From: Flavobacteriales bacterium
GTDB lineage: Bacteria > Bacteroidota > Bacteroidia > Flavobacteriales_D > Sanyastnellaceae
Direction: 5' to 3'
NCBI GenBank assembly: GCA_015660615.1
Contig: DQKQ01000004.1
Coordinates: forward strand, 1-14,720
DNA length: 14,720 nucleotides
A model generated the notes under the pieces. That model did no database searches and was not told the DNA's origin. It worked only from the letters and a program-made list of their open reading frames with translations. A program made the translations under genes and the position numbers. Each line of letters begins with the position of its first letter. The first letter of the stretch is position 1. Shown piece by piece: positions 1 to 4,801 of the stretch.

Positions 1-127
1 GCGATGCAATGAGTTGGAGTTCATCATCCGCTAAATATGGTATGGTTTCTTGTAGAGCCTTCATCATCTTGGGTCTAGTCCAACCTGTAGTATATGGATT
101 TGAGTCATCGAGTTGCTTTATGGCCAT
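1..127 (-). CDS. Partial hypothetical protein, 3' end outside the window
   Basis: An open frame begins with ATG at 127 and runs off the left edge after 42 codons without a stop; it starts MAIKQLDDSNPYTTGW. The start overlaps the last 10 bases of the upstream gene (118-309), as is usual in this region, which supports translational coupling. The visible part is hydrophilic with no signal peptide or membrane segment, and I recognise no family. It would be the last visible gene of the operon that starts at the promoter near 1991-2019. Confidence rests on frame openness, the overlap and protein-like composition only. Confidence 0.55.
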   Translation of the reverse strand, partial: MAIKQLDDSNPYTTGWTRPKMMKALQETIPYLADDELQLIAS

Positions 128-309
128 AGTACTCTTTCACTTTTACTGTCGCTTATTTTTGCTAGTTCGCCATCATCATAGAAAAATACCTCACGCATGA
201 TATGGTTTTTACCGTGAGATGGCAGTAGTTTTCGTGCAACTTCCTCAGAGCTGCATAGCTGAATTTGTTTTCCGGTTGGCCAATGGATGATTTGCCACTT
301 CTGTATCAT
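118..309 (-). CDS. Hypothetical small protein, 63 aa
   Basis: A 63-aa frame starting MIQKWQIIHWPTGKQIQLCS. Its ATG overlaps the TGA of the upstream purN-like gene in an ATGA junction, so the two are probably co-translated. The protein is soluble and has no cysteine motif or hydrophobic helix. A start such as IHWPTGKQI followed by charged residues suggests a small beta-rich fold, but I do not recognise it. Its position behind purN does not by itself imply a role in purine synthesis, because unrelated small genes are interleaved throughout this operon. Confidence 0.7.
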   Translation of the reverse strand: MIQKWQIIHWPTGKQIQLCSSEEVARKLLPSHGKNHIMREVFFYDDGELAKISDSKSERVLWP

Positions 310-875
310 TTTACCTCTGGTATCTGTAATATTTTTCTGATTGCCGATGGGTATGCGTAGTGCTCCACCGTGTGTATTTTTGCAGTGAGTTGTTCCAATG
401 TATCACCTTCAAGCGGGTGGATACATCTCTGCATGATTATGGCCCCGGCGTCAACCTCTGCAATTACATGGTGTATGGTCACGCCGAACACCTTGCAACC
501 GTAGTCCCATGCCTCTTTGATTGCGTGCATTGTCCCTGCGAACGCCGGTAAGATACTAGGGTGGATGTTGATGAGTTTTCCTGTCCATGCCTCACAGAAG
601 TGGGGCGACAGGATTGAGCAGTATCCCGCTAGCACGATTAGGTCAGTATCTTCTGGTATCGTTTCGTTAATTCTACGCTCACTCCACCCAATACCATGCT
701 CTTGATCTCCAGTTTTTTTGTCAAACACCTCACACGGCACGTTGGCAGTTGCTGCTCTCTTGACCACATTTGCGGATGCATTGTTGGTTATGACCCTATC
801 TACCACAATACCGCTATTGACTATCGCACTGAAGTTCGAGCCTTCTCCGGATGTCATCACTACTATTTTCTTCAT
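306..875 (-). CDS. purN: Phosphoribosylglycinamide formyltransferase (PurN/GART-like)
   Basis: The family transfers a formyl group from 10-formyl-tetrahydrofolate to glycinamide ribonucleotide, the third step of purine synthesis. The 189-aa protein has the nucleotide-binding start MKKIVVMTSGEGSNFSAIV, then AGYCSILSP (about 83-91), INIHPSILP (102-110), and GVTIHHVIAEVDAGAIIMQ (131-149). The catalytic triad of the family, Asn, His and Asp, is present as N103, H105 and D142. The C-terminal EHYAYPSAIRKI matches the family's usual EH-x-x-YP ending. Length is slightly under the 200-215 aa typical of bacterial PurN. No convincing ribosome binding site precedes ATG 875, but no better start is visible. 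Purine-synthesis genes are known phage auxiliary genes, notably in cyanophages. Related formyltransferases acting on other substrates remain possible, but the motif set favours PurN. Confidence 0.9.
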   Translation of the reverse strand: MKKIVVMTSGEGSNFSAIVNSGIVVDRVITNNASANVVKRAATANVPCEVFDKKTGDQEHGIGWSERRINETIPEDTDLIVLAGYCSILSPHFCEAWTGKLINIHPSILPAFAGTMHAIKEAWDYGCKVFGVTIHHVIAEVDAGAIIMQRCIHPLEGDTLEQLTAKIHTVEHYAYPSAIRKILQIPEVK

Positions 876-905
876 TTTACTTTGATTATTTGATTATCTG
901 TATGG

Positions 906-1100
906 TCAGATGGTCGGTAGGGGTTGGGCAATCCCTTCTACCTGTTGAGTGCAGTCGAAGCAAAGTTGTCCTGCACCTTCGATGTATCCAACCCTGTAGT
1001 TTATGTGCTCTGCCCTTTTGGCCTGAGTGATTTTACCGCAACTGACGCAACGATCATAATCAGAATCGGTATCACTTTCTCTTAGTAGTTCTTGGCTCAT
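906..1100 (-). CDS. Small zinc-finger protein, DksA/TraR-like finger
   Basis: This 64-aa protein has an acidic N-terminus and a four-cysteine site C18-x2-C21 ... C47-x2-C50. The arrangement CVSCG-x-I ... R ... LCFDC matches the order of conserved residues in the zinc finger of DksA/TraR proteins, which bind RNA polymerase in the secondary channel. The long coiled-coil of full DksA is absent, so a regulatory role by that route is only a possibility; a generic structural zinc ribbon is the safer reading. Its ATG overlaps the TGA of the glutaredoxin gene (ATGA), so the two are co-translated. That coupling also shows that the end of the recoded glutaredoxin frame is a real gene boundary. Confidence 0.75.
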   Translation of the reverse strand: MSQELLRESDTDSDYDRCVSCGKITQAKRAEHINYRVGYIEGAGQLCFDCTQQVEGIAQPLPTI

Positions 1101-1351
1101 ACGCGATTAATTGATTTGATTTCTCTGATTAATGTTTCCACTTCACTGTAGCCCCCAACCAGTTTTCCATCTATGACTACTTGTGGAATTGATTTTATGT
1201 CCTCATTATTATTTAAAGCATATAACACTTCCATGTTATCTCGTACTGGCTTTTCATCTAATTCATAACCAGTATCTGTGAGTAAAACCTTTACTCTGTC
1301 GCACCAAATTCAACCAGGCCCCGAATAGAGAGTTGCTTTCATTGTCGTCAT
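1097..1351 (-). CDS. Glutaredoxin with in-frame TGA: probable selenoprotein (U-x-x-C active site)
   Basis: Reading from ATG 1351 gives 84 residues if the TGA at codon 14 (1312-1310) is decoded. The protein begins MTTMKATLYSGPG, then the TGA, then IWCDRVKVLL. Continuing in frame it contains the glutaredoxin cis-proline segment IPQVVIDGK (55-63) followed by LVGGYSEVETL. In glutaredoxins the residue before x-x-C is the nucleophilic cysteine of the thiol-disulfide site, and the TGA sits exactly there. TGA for that cysteine is the signature of selenocysteine, and a SECIS-like hairpin follows at 1280-1296. Both gene ends make ATGA overlaps (upstream stop at 1348-1350, downstream start at 1100), which a decaying pseudogene would not be expected to keep. 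Sec-containing glutaredoxins are known from some bacteria. A likely role is reducing the phage's own ribonucleotide reductase. A sequencing error or a true nonsense mutation are the alternatives. Confidence 0.85.
1280..1296 (-). promoter_or_regulatory. Candidate bacterial SECIS hairpin
   Basis: On the minus strand GAGTAAA, GGT and TTTACTC form a perfect 7-bp stem with a GGU apical loop. There are 20 bases between the in-frame TGA (1312-1310) and the loop. Bacterial SECIS elements lie inside the coding region just after the UGA. They need an apical loop with GGU-type guanines at roughly this distance to bind SelB; the E. coli fdhF element has 18 bases. The hairpin encodes VKVLL, so it is compatible with a normal glutaredoxin sequence. 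Confidence 0.75.
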
Positions 1352-1542
1352 GTCACTGCTATTGCTATCCAGAGCAATAATATGTTACAGACCAAGAGTT
1401 CTATCGCCATGAGTGTGTGATACCAAACCCATCGGGCCTCATACCGCTTGTCTCGCTCAAGCTCTACCTTGGTCTTACCTTCTTGTATCCTTGGGAGCCA
1501 AATGTTCTCCCAACCTACCTTCATGTTTTTAAATATGTTCAT
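1348..1542 (-). CDS. Small single-pass membrane protein, 64 aa
   Basis: The first 38 residues are charged and basic (LERDKRYEARW near 28-38). They are followed by one hydrophobic segment at about 42-63 that runs to the C-terminus (MAIELLVCNILLLWIAIAVT). This is a tail-anchored arrangement with the charged part most likely cytoplasmic. The gene sits between an acidic small protein and the glutaredoxin, with ATGA junctions on both sides, so it belongs to the same translationally coupled string. The family is not recognised. A single C-terminal helix is compatible with a spanin or holin accessory protein or a membrane regulator, but nothing in the sequence decides between them. Confidence 0.75.
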   Translation of the reverse strand: MNIFKNMKVGWENIWLPRIQEGKTKVELERDKRYEARWVWYHTLMAIELLVCNILLLWIAIAVT

Positions 1543-1706
1543 TCCTCTACTTCGTCTGATGATTCGTTTGATGATTCGTCTGTTGGTTCTACATCTTTGG
1601 TTCCAAGCCCCTCAGCATCTCCAGTAGTAAGAGTATGTTCCACGGGGACTTTTCTAGCTCTTGAGCCTGGAAGATTATTCCACATAAAATTTCTAGTATC
1701 CGCCAT
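1539..1706 (-). CDS. Small acidic-tailed protein, 55 aa
   Basis: The frame runs from ATG 1706 to TGA 1539 and reads MADTRNFMWNNLPGSRARKV at its start, ending in an acidic tail (DESSNESSDEVEE). The tail is encoded by a short 12-base tandem repeat. The gene overlaps the upstream gene by 14 bases and the downstream gene by an ATGA, so its ends fit the coupled arrangement around it. It is hydrophilic, with no cysteine, and probably disordered in its last third. No family is recognised. The overlaps on both ends are the main support for such a short gene. Confidence 0.65.
   Translation of the reverse strand: MADTRNFMWNNLPGSRARKVPVEHTLTTGDAEGLGTKDVEPTDESSNESSDEVEE
1551..1586. repeat. 12-base tandem repeat, about three units
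   Basis: Three consecutive 12-base units (TTCGTCTGATGA, TTCGTTTGATGA and the more diverged TTCGTCTGTTGG) lie within the 55-aa gene. They encode its repeated Asp/Asn-Glu-Ser-Ser tail. The unit length is a multiple of three, so copy changes keep the frame. Confidence 0.7.
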
Positions 1707-1878
1707 TTTTTAGTTCCTTTATACGATGAGTTAATACTGAGATAGCCGTGTGTAGATGCCCTGTATCGTGTGGTTCAAGCCTTGATTGCAGTAAGACAAT
1801 TTCATCTTCTATCACAGCTATGCGGATCTCTTCCATAGTCACTGCTGCAATTTTACTCCGGAGAGCCTCTAACTTCAT
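1693..1878 (-). CDS. Small helical protein, 61 aa, first strongly supported gene of the leftward operon
   Basis: The 61-aa protein is rich in Leu, Ile and Glu in a pattern suggesting two amphipathic helices (MKLEALRSKIAAVTMEEIRI, then a second helix ending HRIKELKN). A small coiled-coil or dimeric protein is likely. ATG 1878 is preceded by a strong purine-rich ribosome binding site (AGAGGGGG, followed by AATGAA before the start), one of the best in the window. That fits its place just downstream of the promoter at 1991-2019. No family is recognised. Confidence 0.75.
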   Translation of the reverse strand: MKLEALRSKIAAVTMEEIRIAVIEDEIVLLQSRLEPHDTGHLHTAISVLTHRIKELKNGGY

Positions 1879-1879
1879 T

Positions 1880-1984
1880 TCATTCCCCCTCTATGGTTTG
1901 TAGAATACCTGCTGTTGGTGTGTGGTATAAAATACAGGTCAATCTATCAAAAAAATACTGATAAACATTTCCCTCACTTCTCAT
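1880..1984 (-). CDS. Possible leader peptide, 34 aa, perhaps leaderless
   Basis: An ATG at 1984 opens a 34-codon frame (MRSEGNVYQYFFDRLTCILY and 14 more residues) that stops at 1880-1882, one base before the next gene's ATG at 1878. With the -10 element at 1991-1996, transcription should begin at about 1984-1985, so the message may start on or next to this ATG. Such leaderless translation, or a short leader that couples into the 61-aa gene, is possible. The frame could equally be a chance opening in an untranslated leader. There is no ribosome binding site to support it. Confidence 0.3.
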   Translation of the reverse strand: MRSEGNVYQYFFDRLTCILYHTPTAGILQTIEGE

Positions 1985-1990
1985 ACTATA

Positions 1991-2019
1991 ATTATATCAT
2001 CATACAGGGTGAAAGTCAA
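1991..2019 (-). promoter_or_regulatory. Near-consensus sigma70-type promoter
   Basis: On the minus strand TTGACT (2014-2019) and TATAAT (1991-1996) are separated by exactly 17 bases. The -10 box is preceded by TGA, giving an extended -10 (TGATATAAT). It lies in the largest intergenic gap (1879-2047), directly after the lipase gene and before the operon containing the glutaredoxin and purN. This is the clearest promoter in the window and suggests host RNA polymerase reads the operon, as for early phage genes. Confidence 0.8.
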
Positions 2020-2047
2020 GCAATAAAATGGTCTAAGTGATAATCTC

Positions 2048-2830
2048 TCACCAGTCTTTCCATCGTCGCAGTGTCCTTAAATAATATGTTATAGAATGGT
2101 CTAGGCCGTTGATTTCTGTGAATGACCCACGAAGCGCTTCGCCCCCAACTGCCCACTCTAATGTATCAGCCCGGATCATAATTCCGCTGTGCACATAAGG
2201 ATATGGTGGCATAAAAGGCACTGGGTCGGAGTCAATAATCACTCTGTAATGCGGCGGGGAATTGCCAAAAAATGTTGGTGTGACTTTGGGAGAACCGAAT
2301 GTGTAAATCTGCACATTATAGCCCTCAAGGTTTAGCCACAGCCCTGCAATTTGTGCGATGGCCCCACCAAGGCTATGACCTGTAAGATACACGGTCTTCT
2401 CTAACTCATACTTCGCTTTGATGTCCTTGAGCAATATTGCTGCGGCGTCGTGGAAACCTCTATGCAGTTTCATATCAAGTTCATCATCCTGCCACGGGCG
2501 AAAGTCTATATCCGTTATAATATTCTTACGATTGTCTGTTCCCCGAAAGATGAGGATAGTAACACCGGCGTCTTGTTTAACGTGGTAGGAGAACTCGTTG
2601 GATTTAATTTCGTATAATTTATTCTCTGCTGTGGCGGCAAGGTAGGCAGTTTCGCAGTAAGTCGCCATCTCTATGAGTTCTTCTATGGCGACAGGCATTG
2701 TGCTCTTGTCGCCAACCTCTCCCTGAAAATATAAGAAGGGGTTGAGGTAACTGCAACCGCCCAGGCTAAGGAGTGTCAGCCCTATTATTATGGATTTCCA
2801 GTTCTTCCTTTTTCTTCCAAGCTGTCGCAC
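2048..2830 (-). CDS. Class 3 lipase, predicted lipoprotein
   Basis: An alpha/beta-hydrolase of the lipase_3 family, expected to hydrolyse acyl esters of lipids. It has a basic N-terminus, a hydrophobic helix and the lipobox LGGC with lipidation at C26, so it should be exported and anchored to a membrane. Family motifs follow in order: the oxyanion-side FRGTDNRKN (95-103), the nucleophile elbow GHSLGG with S153, TFGSPKV (177-183), and DPVPFMPP with the likely acid D202. DHSITYY near the C-terminus supplies the likely histidine H245. All three catalytic residues are present and the length (260 aa) suits the family. It overlaps the upstream membrane-protein gene by 65 bases. An inner-membrane or outer-membrane phospholipid substrate in the host envelope is my inference. 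A cell-envelope lipase in a phage is unusual. Confidence 0.9.
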   Translation of the reverse strand: MRQLGRKRKNWKSIIIGLTLLSLGGCSYLNPFLYFQGEVGDKSTMPVAIEELIEMATYCETAYLAATAENKLYEIKSNEFSYHVKQDAGVTILIFRGTDNRKNIITDIDFRPWQDDELDMKLHRGFHDAAAILLKDIKAKYELEKTVYLTGHSLGGAIAQIAGLWLNLEGYNVQIYTFGSPKVTPTFFGNSPPHYRVIIDSDPVPFMPPYPYVHSGIMIRADTLEWAVGGEALRGSFTEINGLDHSITYYLRTLRRWKDW

Positions 2831-3059
2831 TTAAAATCGCCCCAAATGATATGTGAAAAATCCCACCGCCTTGTAGAGTAAGCGGCAACCATCTACCCGC
2901 ATCACAAACCAATCCCTTGGCAACCATCATATTACAATAGTCGTTCATCTGTATATTCCAAACAACAGGCCCTATGAAAAAGTCACAGAGACATAGGAAC
3001 AGGTATAGAACGGCTGCATGGTCACGCCAGTGTCTGTTTATGGCTTTATTTATTCCCAT
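2766..3059 (-). CDS. Small two-helix membrane protein, possible holin-like
   Basis: This 97-aa protein has two hydrophobic stretches, about 14-35 (AAVLYLFLCLCDFFIGPVVW) and about 62-80 (LQGGGIFHISFGAILSATAW), followed by a charged C-terminal tail (WKKKEELE). Size, two helices and a charged tail resemble many phage holins, and the next gene encodes an exported lipase, so an envelope or lysis function is plausible. I cannot place it in a named holin family, and the assignment is by form only. The start at 3059 lies in the end of the HNH gene (14-base overlap). Its 3' end overlaps the lipase start by 65 bases. Confidence 0.7.
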   Translation of the reverse strand: MGINKAINRHWRDHAAVLYLFLCLCDFFIGPVVWNIQMNDYCNMMVAKGLVCDAGRWLPLTLQGGGIFHISFGAILSATAWKKKEELEIHNNRADTP

Positions 3060-3528
3060 TCTTCTTCTCCCAAGCGAGCGTCGCCGCTACACTCAACTTC
3101 TTCTTGTGCTCTTCGGTGAAAGGTGTTGGGCTCTTTCTCTGCTTTATGCCCAACTCTTTTTCTCTCTTCACTCTGCGCTGCTGTGCTATTCTCATATTCG
3201 CTCTTCGTTCTGGTGTATGCTTTTTCCCTATTGTTGCCACTCTCCATTTCCTTATATGTTCCTCTGTTCGTGGTGGCATCTTGTAGCCTTTCTTTCTTGG
3301 CCCTCTCGCAGTTTGCATTATTTTCTCTCTAATGATTTCTTCTTTGCCAATCATACCAGCAAGAGCTCTCCATGCGAGTCTATCCTGCCATCGCCCGTGT
3401 TCCTCGTAGAGTTTGCGATGAGCTTCAGCATGTTCTTCTGTGGTAAGGCGAACGATATTCTCCGGAGCATCGGTGCCTCCAGCGTGTCGTGGGATGATAT
3501 GGTGATTGTGATAAGTAATAGCAGACAT
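3046..3528 (-). CDS. HNH endonuclease with NUMOD3-like repeats
   Basis: The N-terminus carries an HNH nuclease core: HNHHIIPRHAGG with H9/H10, then N24 in PENIVRL and H33/H37 in EEHAEAHRK. The rest is basic and contains helical DNA-binding segments resembling NUMOD3 motifs, around 84-116 (PPRTEEHIRKWRVATIGKKH, then TPERRANMR) and 134-155 (SPTPFTEEHKKKL). This is the build of free-standing phage homing endonucleases, which nick or cut DNA and spread into related phages. ATG 3528 has a textbook ribosome binding site (AAAGGAG, seven bases upstream), unlike most genes here, which rely on coupling. Self-contained expression fits a mobile gene inserted between phage genes. No intron or inactivated neighbour is visible. 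Confidence 0.87.
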   Translation of the reverse strand: MSAITYHNHHIIPRHAGGTDAPENIVRLTTEEHAEAHRKLYEEHGRWQDRLAWRALAGMIGKEEIIREKIMQTARGPRKKGYKMPPRTEEHIRKWRVATIGKKHTPERRANMRIAQQRRVKREKELGIKQRKSPTPFTEEHKKKLSVAATLAWEKKNGNK

Positions 3529-3590
3529 AACATTTCTCCTTTATAGAATGTTGTGTTAGGTGGGGGGTTGATTGGTTCAGCCCTCTACCA

Positions 3591-3743
3591 CTATTTAGTA
3601 TTCATCCATCTTCCCAACTTCCCGCCCGAAACAATTATATCTGTGTGCCCTTGGGCGAAAAGTTTTGTGATGTGCTTCAGGCAGGCCTTCATCGTCTTGC
3701 CCTTACCGTGTAACTCGCCCTTTACCTTAATATAAATCTGCAC
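3591..3743 (-). CDS. Hypothetical small basic protein, 50 aa, GTG start
   Basis: A GTG at 3743 immediately follows the TGA stop (3744-3746) of the upstream 65-aa gene in the same frame and opens a 50-aa protein (VQIYIKVKGELHGKGKTMKA at the start, ending GGKLGRWMNTK). AAAGAGA lies shortly upstream as a plausible ribosome binding site. The composition is basic and protein-like, with no membrane segment. Because the stop and start are contiguous and in frame, readthrough would make a 116-aa fusion. I see no SECIS-type hairpin or lost active-site cysteine here, so separate genes are the simpler reading. The next 62 bases to the HNH gene hold its ribosome binding site and nothing else I recognise. 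Confidence 0.6.
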   Translation of the reverse strand: MQIYIKVKGELHGKGKTMKACLKHITKLFAQGHTDIIVSGGKLGRWMNTK

Positions 3744-3941
3744 TCAATCTCTTTCATCACCCAGCGTATCGGCTCCGTGCGTGATGTGGTCATTGCCGGT
3801 GATCGTCTTTTTCATATTTAATGCATTCAGGATTGCTTGTATCATAGTGTCTTCCTTTGCCCCCATTAACCCATGCTCAGACAACACCGCGGCTAATTTG
3901 ATATACTGTGGATGCTCTGGTGTATATATTGTGTGTTTCAT
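3744..3941 (-). CDS. Hypothetical protein, 65 aa
   Basis: A 65-aa soluble protein starting MKHTIYTPEHPQYIKLAAVL, with a probable helix around 14-45 and a polar, histidine-containing C-terminus (NDHITHGADTLGDERD). The start makes an ATGA overlap with the end of the large lipoprotein gene upstream, which suggests co-translation. It ends in TGA directly followed by the GTG start of the 50-aa gene. No domain, cysteine motif or signal is visible, and no function can be offered. Confidence 0.65.
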   Translation of the reverse strand: MKHTIYTPEHPQYIKLAAVLSEHGLMGAKEDTMIQAILNALNMKKTITGNDHITHGADTLGDERD

Positions 3942-4801
3942 TTTTTCAGTATTACCTCTAGGTTTTGAGTTGGTGCCGAACAGGAATCGCCCACGCCTCC
4001 CCAGTTGCGGTTTCGTATGCCTGGTCTAATTGTAGTAACATTATCGCCTGGATTATTACACCGGCAGTCCATAGTATCAGAGAGAAGAGCAGTTGCCTTT
4101 AACTCCACCCCCTGCCCACATCCTCCAGTGACCCACGACACATTATCAGAACAGGTGGTCGCCCAATTTGTCATATTATCATTTTTCAGTTGCGTTATGA
4201 TTTGAGACACAACTGTTGCATTATCACACCTCAGCGTCACATTATCAATATGACCTACCGAGATATACGACCAGTTATCGCTCGTGCTTAGATTATCCCA
4301 CCAATCTTCCCAGGCCGTTGCTTGTGCTTGGGTCGATGCAATACCATAAGTGAAATTATCGCTCCATGTTGCATTGTCCGTATATGTCGCATTATCCGTA
4401 ATCGTTGAATTGTCCACAACGATTTCAGGAACAGGATAATCAGCATTGACAGAAACTTCAATAGTAACATAGGTGGTGTATGGGCTATTATGAGAGACTA
4501 CAAACGAGTCTGAAGATCCATACTCATAGTAAATGTCTGGTTGCTCTTGCGTCCAGTTTTTGTAATCCACCGTCATTGGCTTTGACACCGGCACCTCAAC
4601 CACCGCCGACATATTAGAATCTAGGTCAGTATCTGCAATATTTGGTTCGACCTTTATATTATGCCTGACTGCAGTTTCCCTCAATAAAGACCGAGCTGAA
4701 GAGCCATCATGAGTATATTGGAGTTGGATTGTTGATTCTTTTGTGTCTTCACAACTAAACAGCATAACTAAGAGCACACAGAGCACTCCTAATTTCACCA
4801 T
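3938..4801 (-). CDS. Predicted lipoprotein with eleven Asp-Asn-x-Ser/Thr motifs
   Basis: The 287-aa protein begins MVKLGVLCVLLVMLFSCEDT, a lipoprotein signal with lipobox LFSC and lipidation at C17, so the mature protein should be exported and membrane-anchored. Between residues 130 and 256 it carries the motif D-N-x-S/T eleven times (Asn at 131, 137, 143, 149, 170, 176, 187, 194, 209, 220 and 254). The first four are spaced exactly six residues apart (DNSTIT, DNATYT, DNATWS, DNFTYG). The C-terminal third adds several cysteines (C192, C217, C228, C246, C248, C274), suggesting disulfides in an extracytoplasmic fold. No family is recognised. Every motif is formally an N-x-S/T sequon, but Asp is at -1 rather than the -2 preferred by bacterial PglB. 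Surface display, adhesion or superinfection exclusion are possible roles; none is shown. Confidence 0.8.
   Translation of the reverse strand: MVKLGVLCVLLVMLFSCEDTKESTIQLQYTHDGSSARSLLRETAVRHNIKVEPNIADTDLDSNMSAVVEVPVSKPMTVDYKNWTQEQPDIYYEYGSSDSFVVSHNSPYTTYVTIEVSVNADYPVPEIVVDNSTITDNATYTDNATWSDNFTYGIASTQAQATAWEDWWDNLSTSDNWSYISVGHIDNVTLRCDNATVVSQIITQLKNDNMTNWATTCSDNVSWVTGGCGQGVELKATALLSDTMDCRCNNPGDNVTTIRPGIRNRNWGGVGDSCSAPTQNLEVILKK

Noticed and set aside
1097..1351. Glutaredoxin as a simple pseudogene
   Set aside because: The lone interruption is exactly at the catalytic Cys, the rest of the frame is intact, both gene ends keep ATGA overlaps, and a SECIS-like hairpin follows. A sequencing error cannot be fully excluded without reads.
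2035..2060. Terminator after the lipase gene
   Set aside because: Only a 4-bp GTGA/TCAC stem without a T-run is present, too weak to call.
2974..3546. Plus-strand 190-aa open frame
   Set aside because: It is the antisense of the HNH endonuclease and membrane-protein genes; its Ser/Leu/Phe/Cys-rich composition is typical of a shadow frame and the minus-strand HNH motifs are clear.
3741..3746. Second in-frame TGA between the 65-aa and 50-aa frames as another selenocysteine codon
   Set aside because: The TGA is directly followed by a usable GTG with a purine-rich site upstream, there is no active-site motif at the junction, and I see no GGU-loop hairpin just downstream. Two adjacent genes explain it better.
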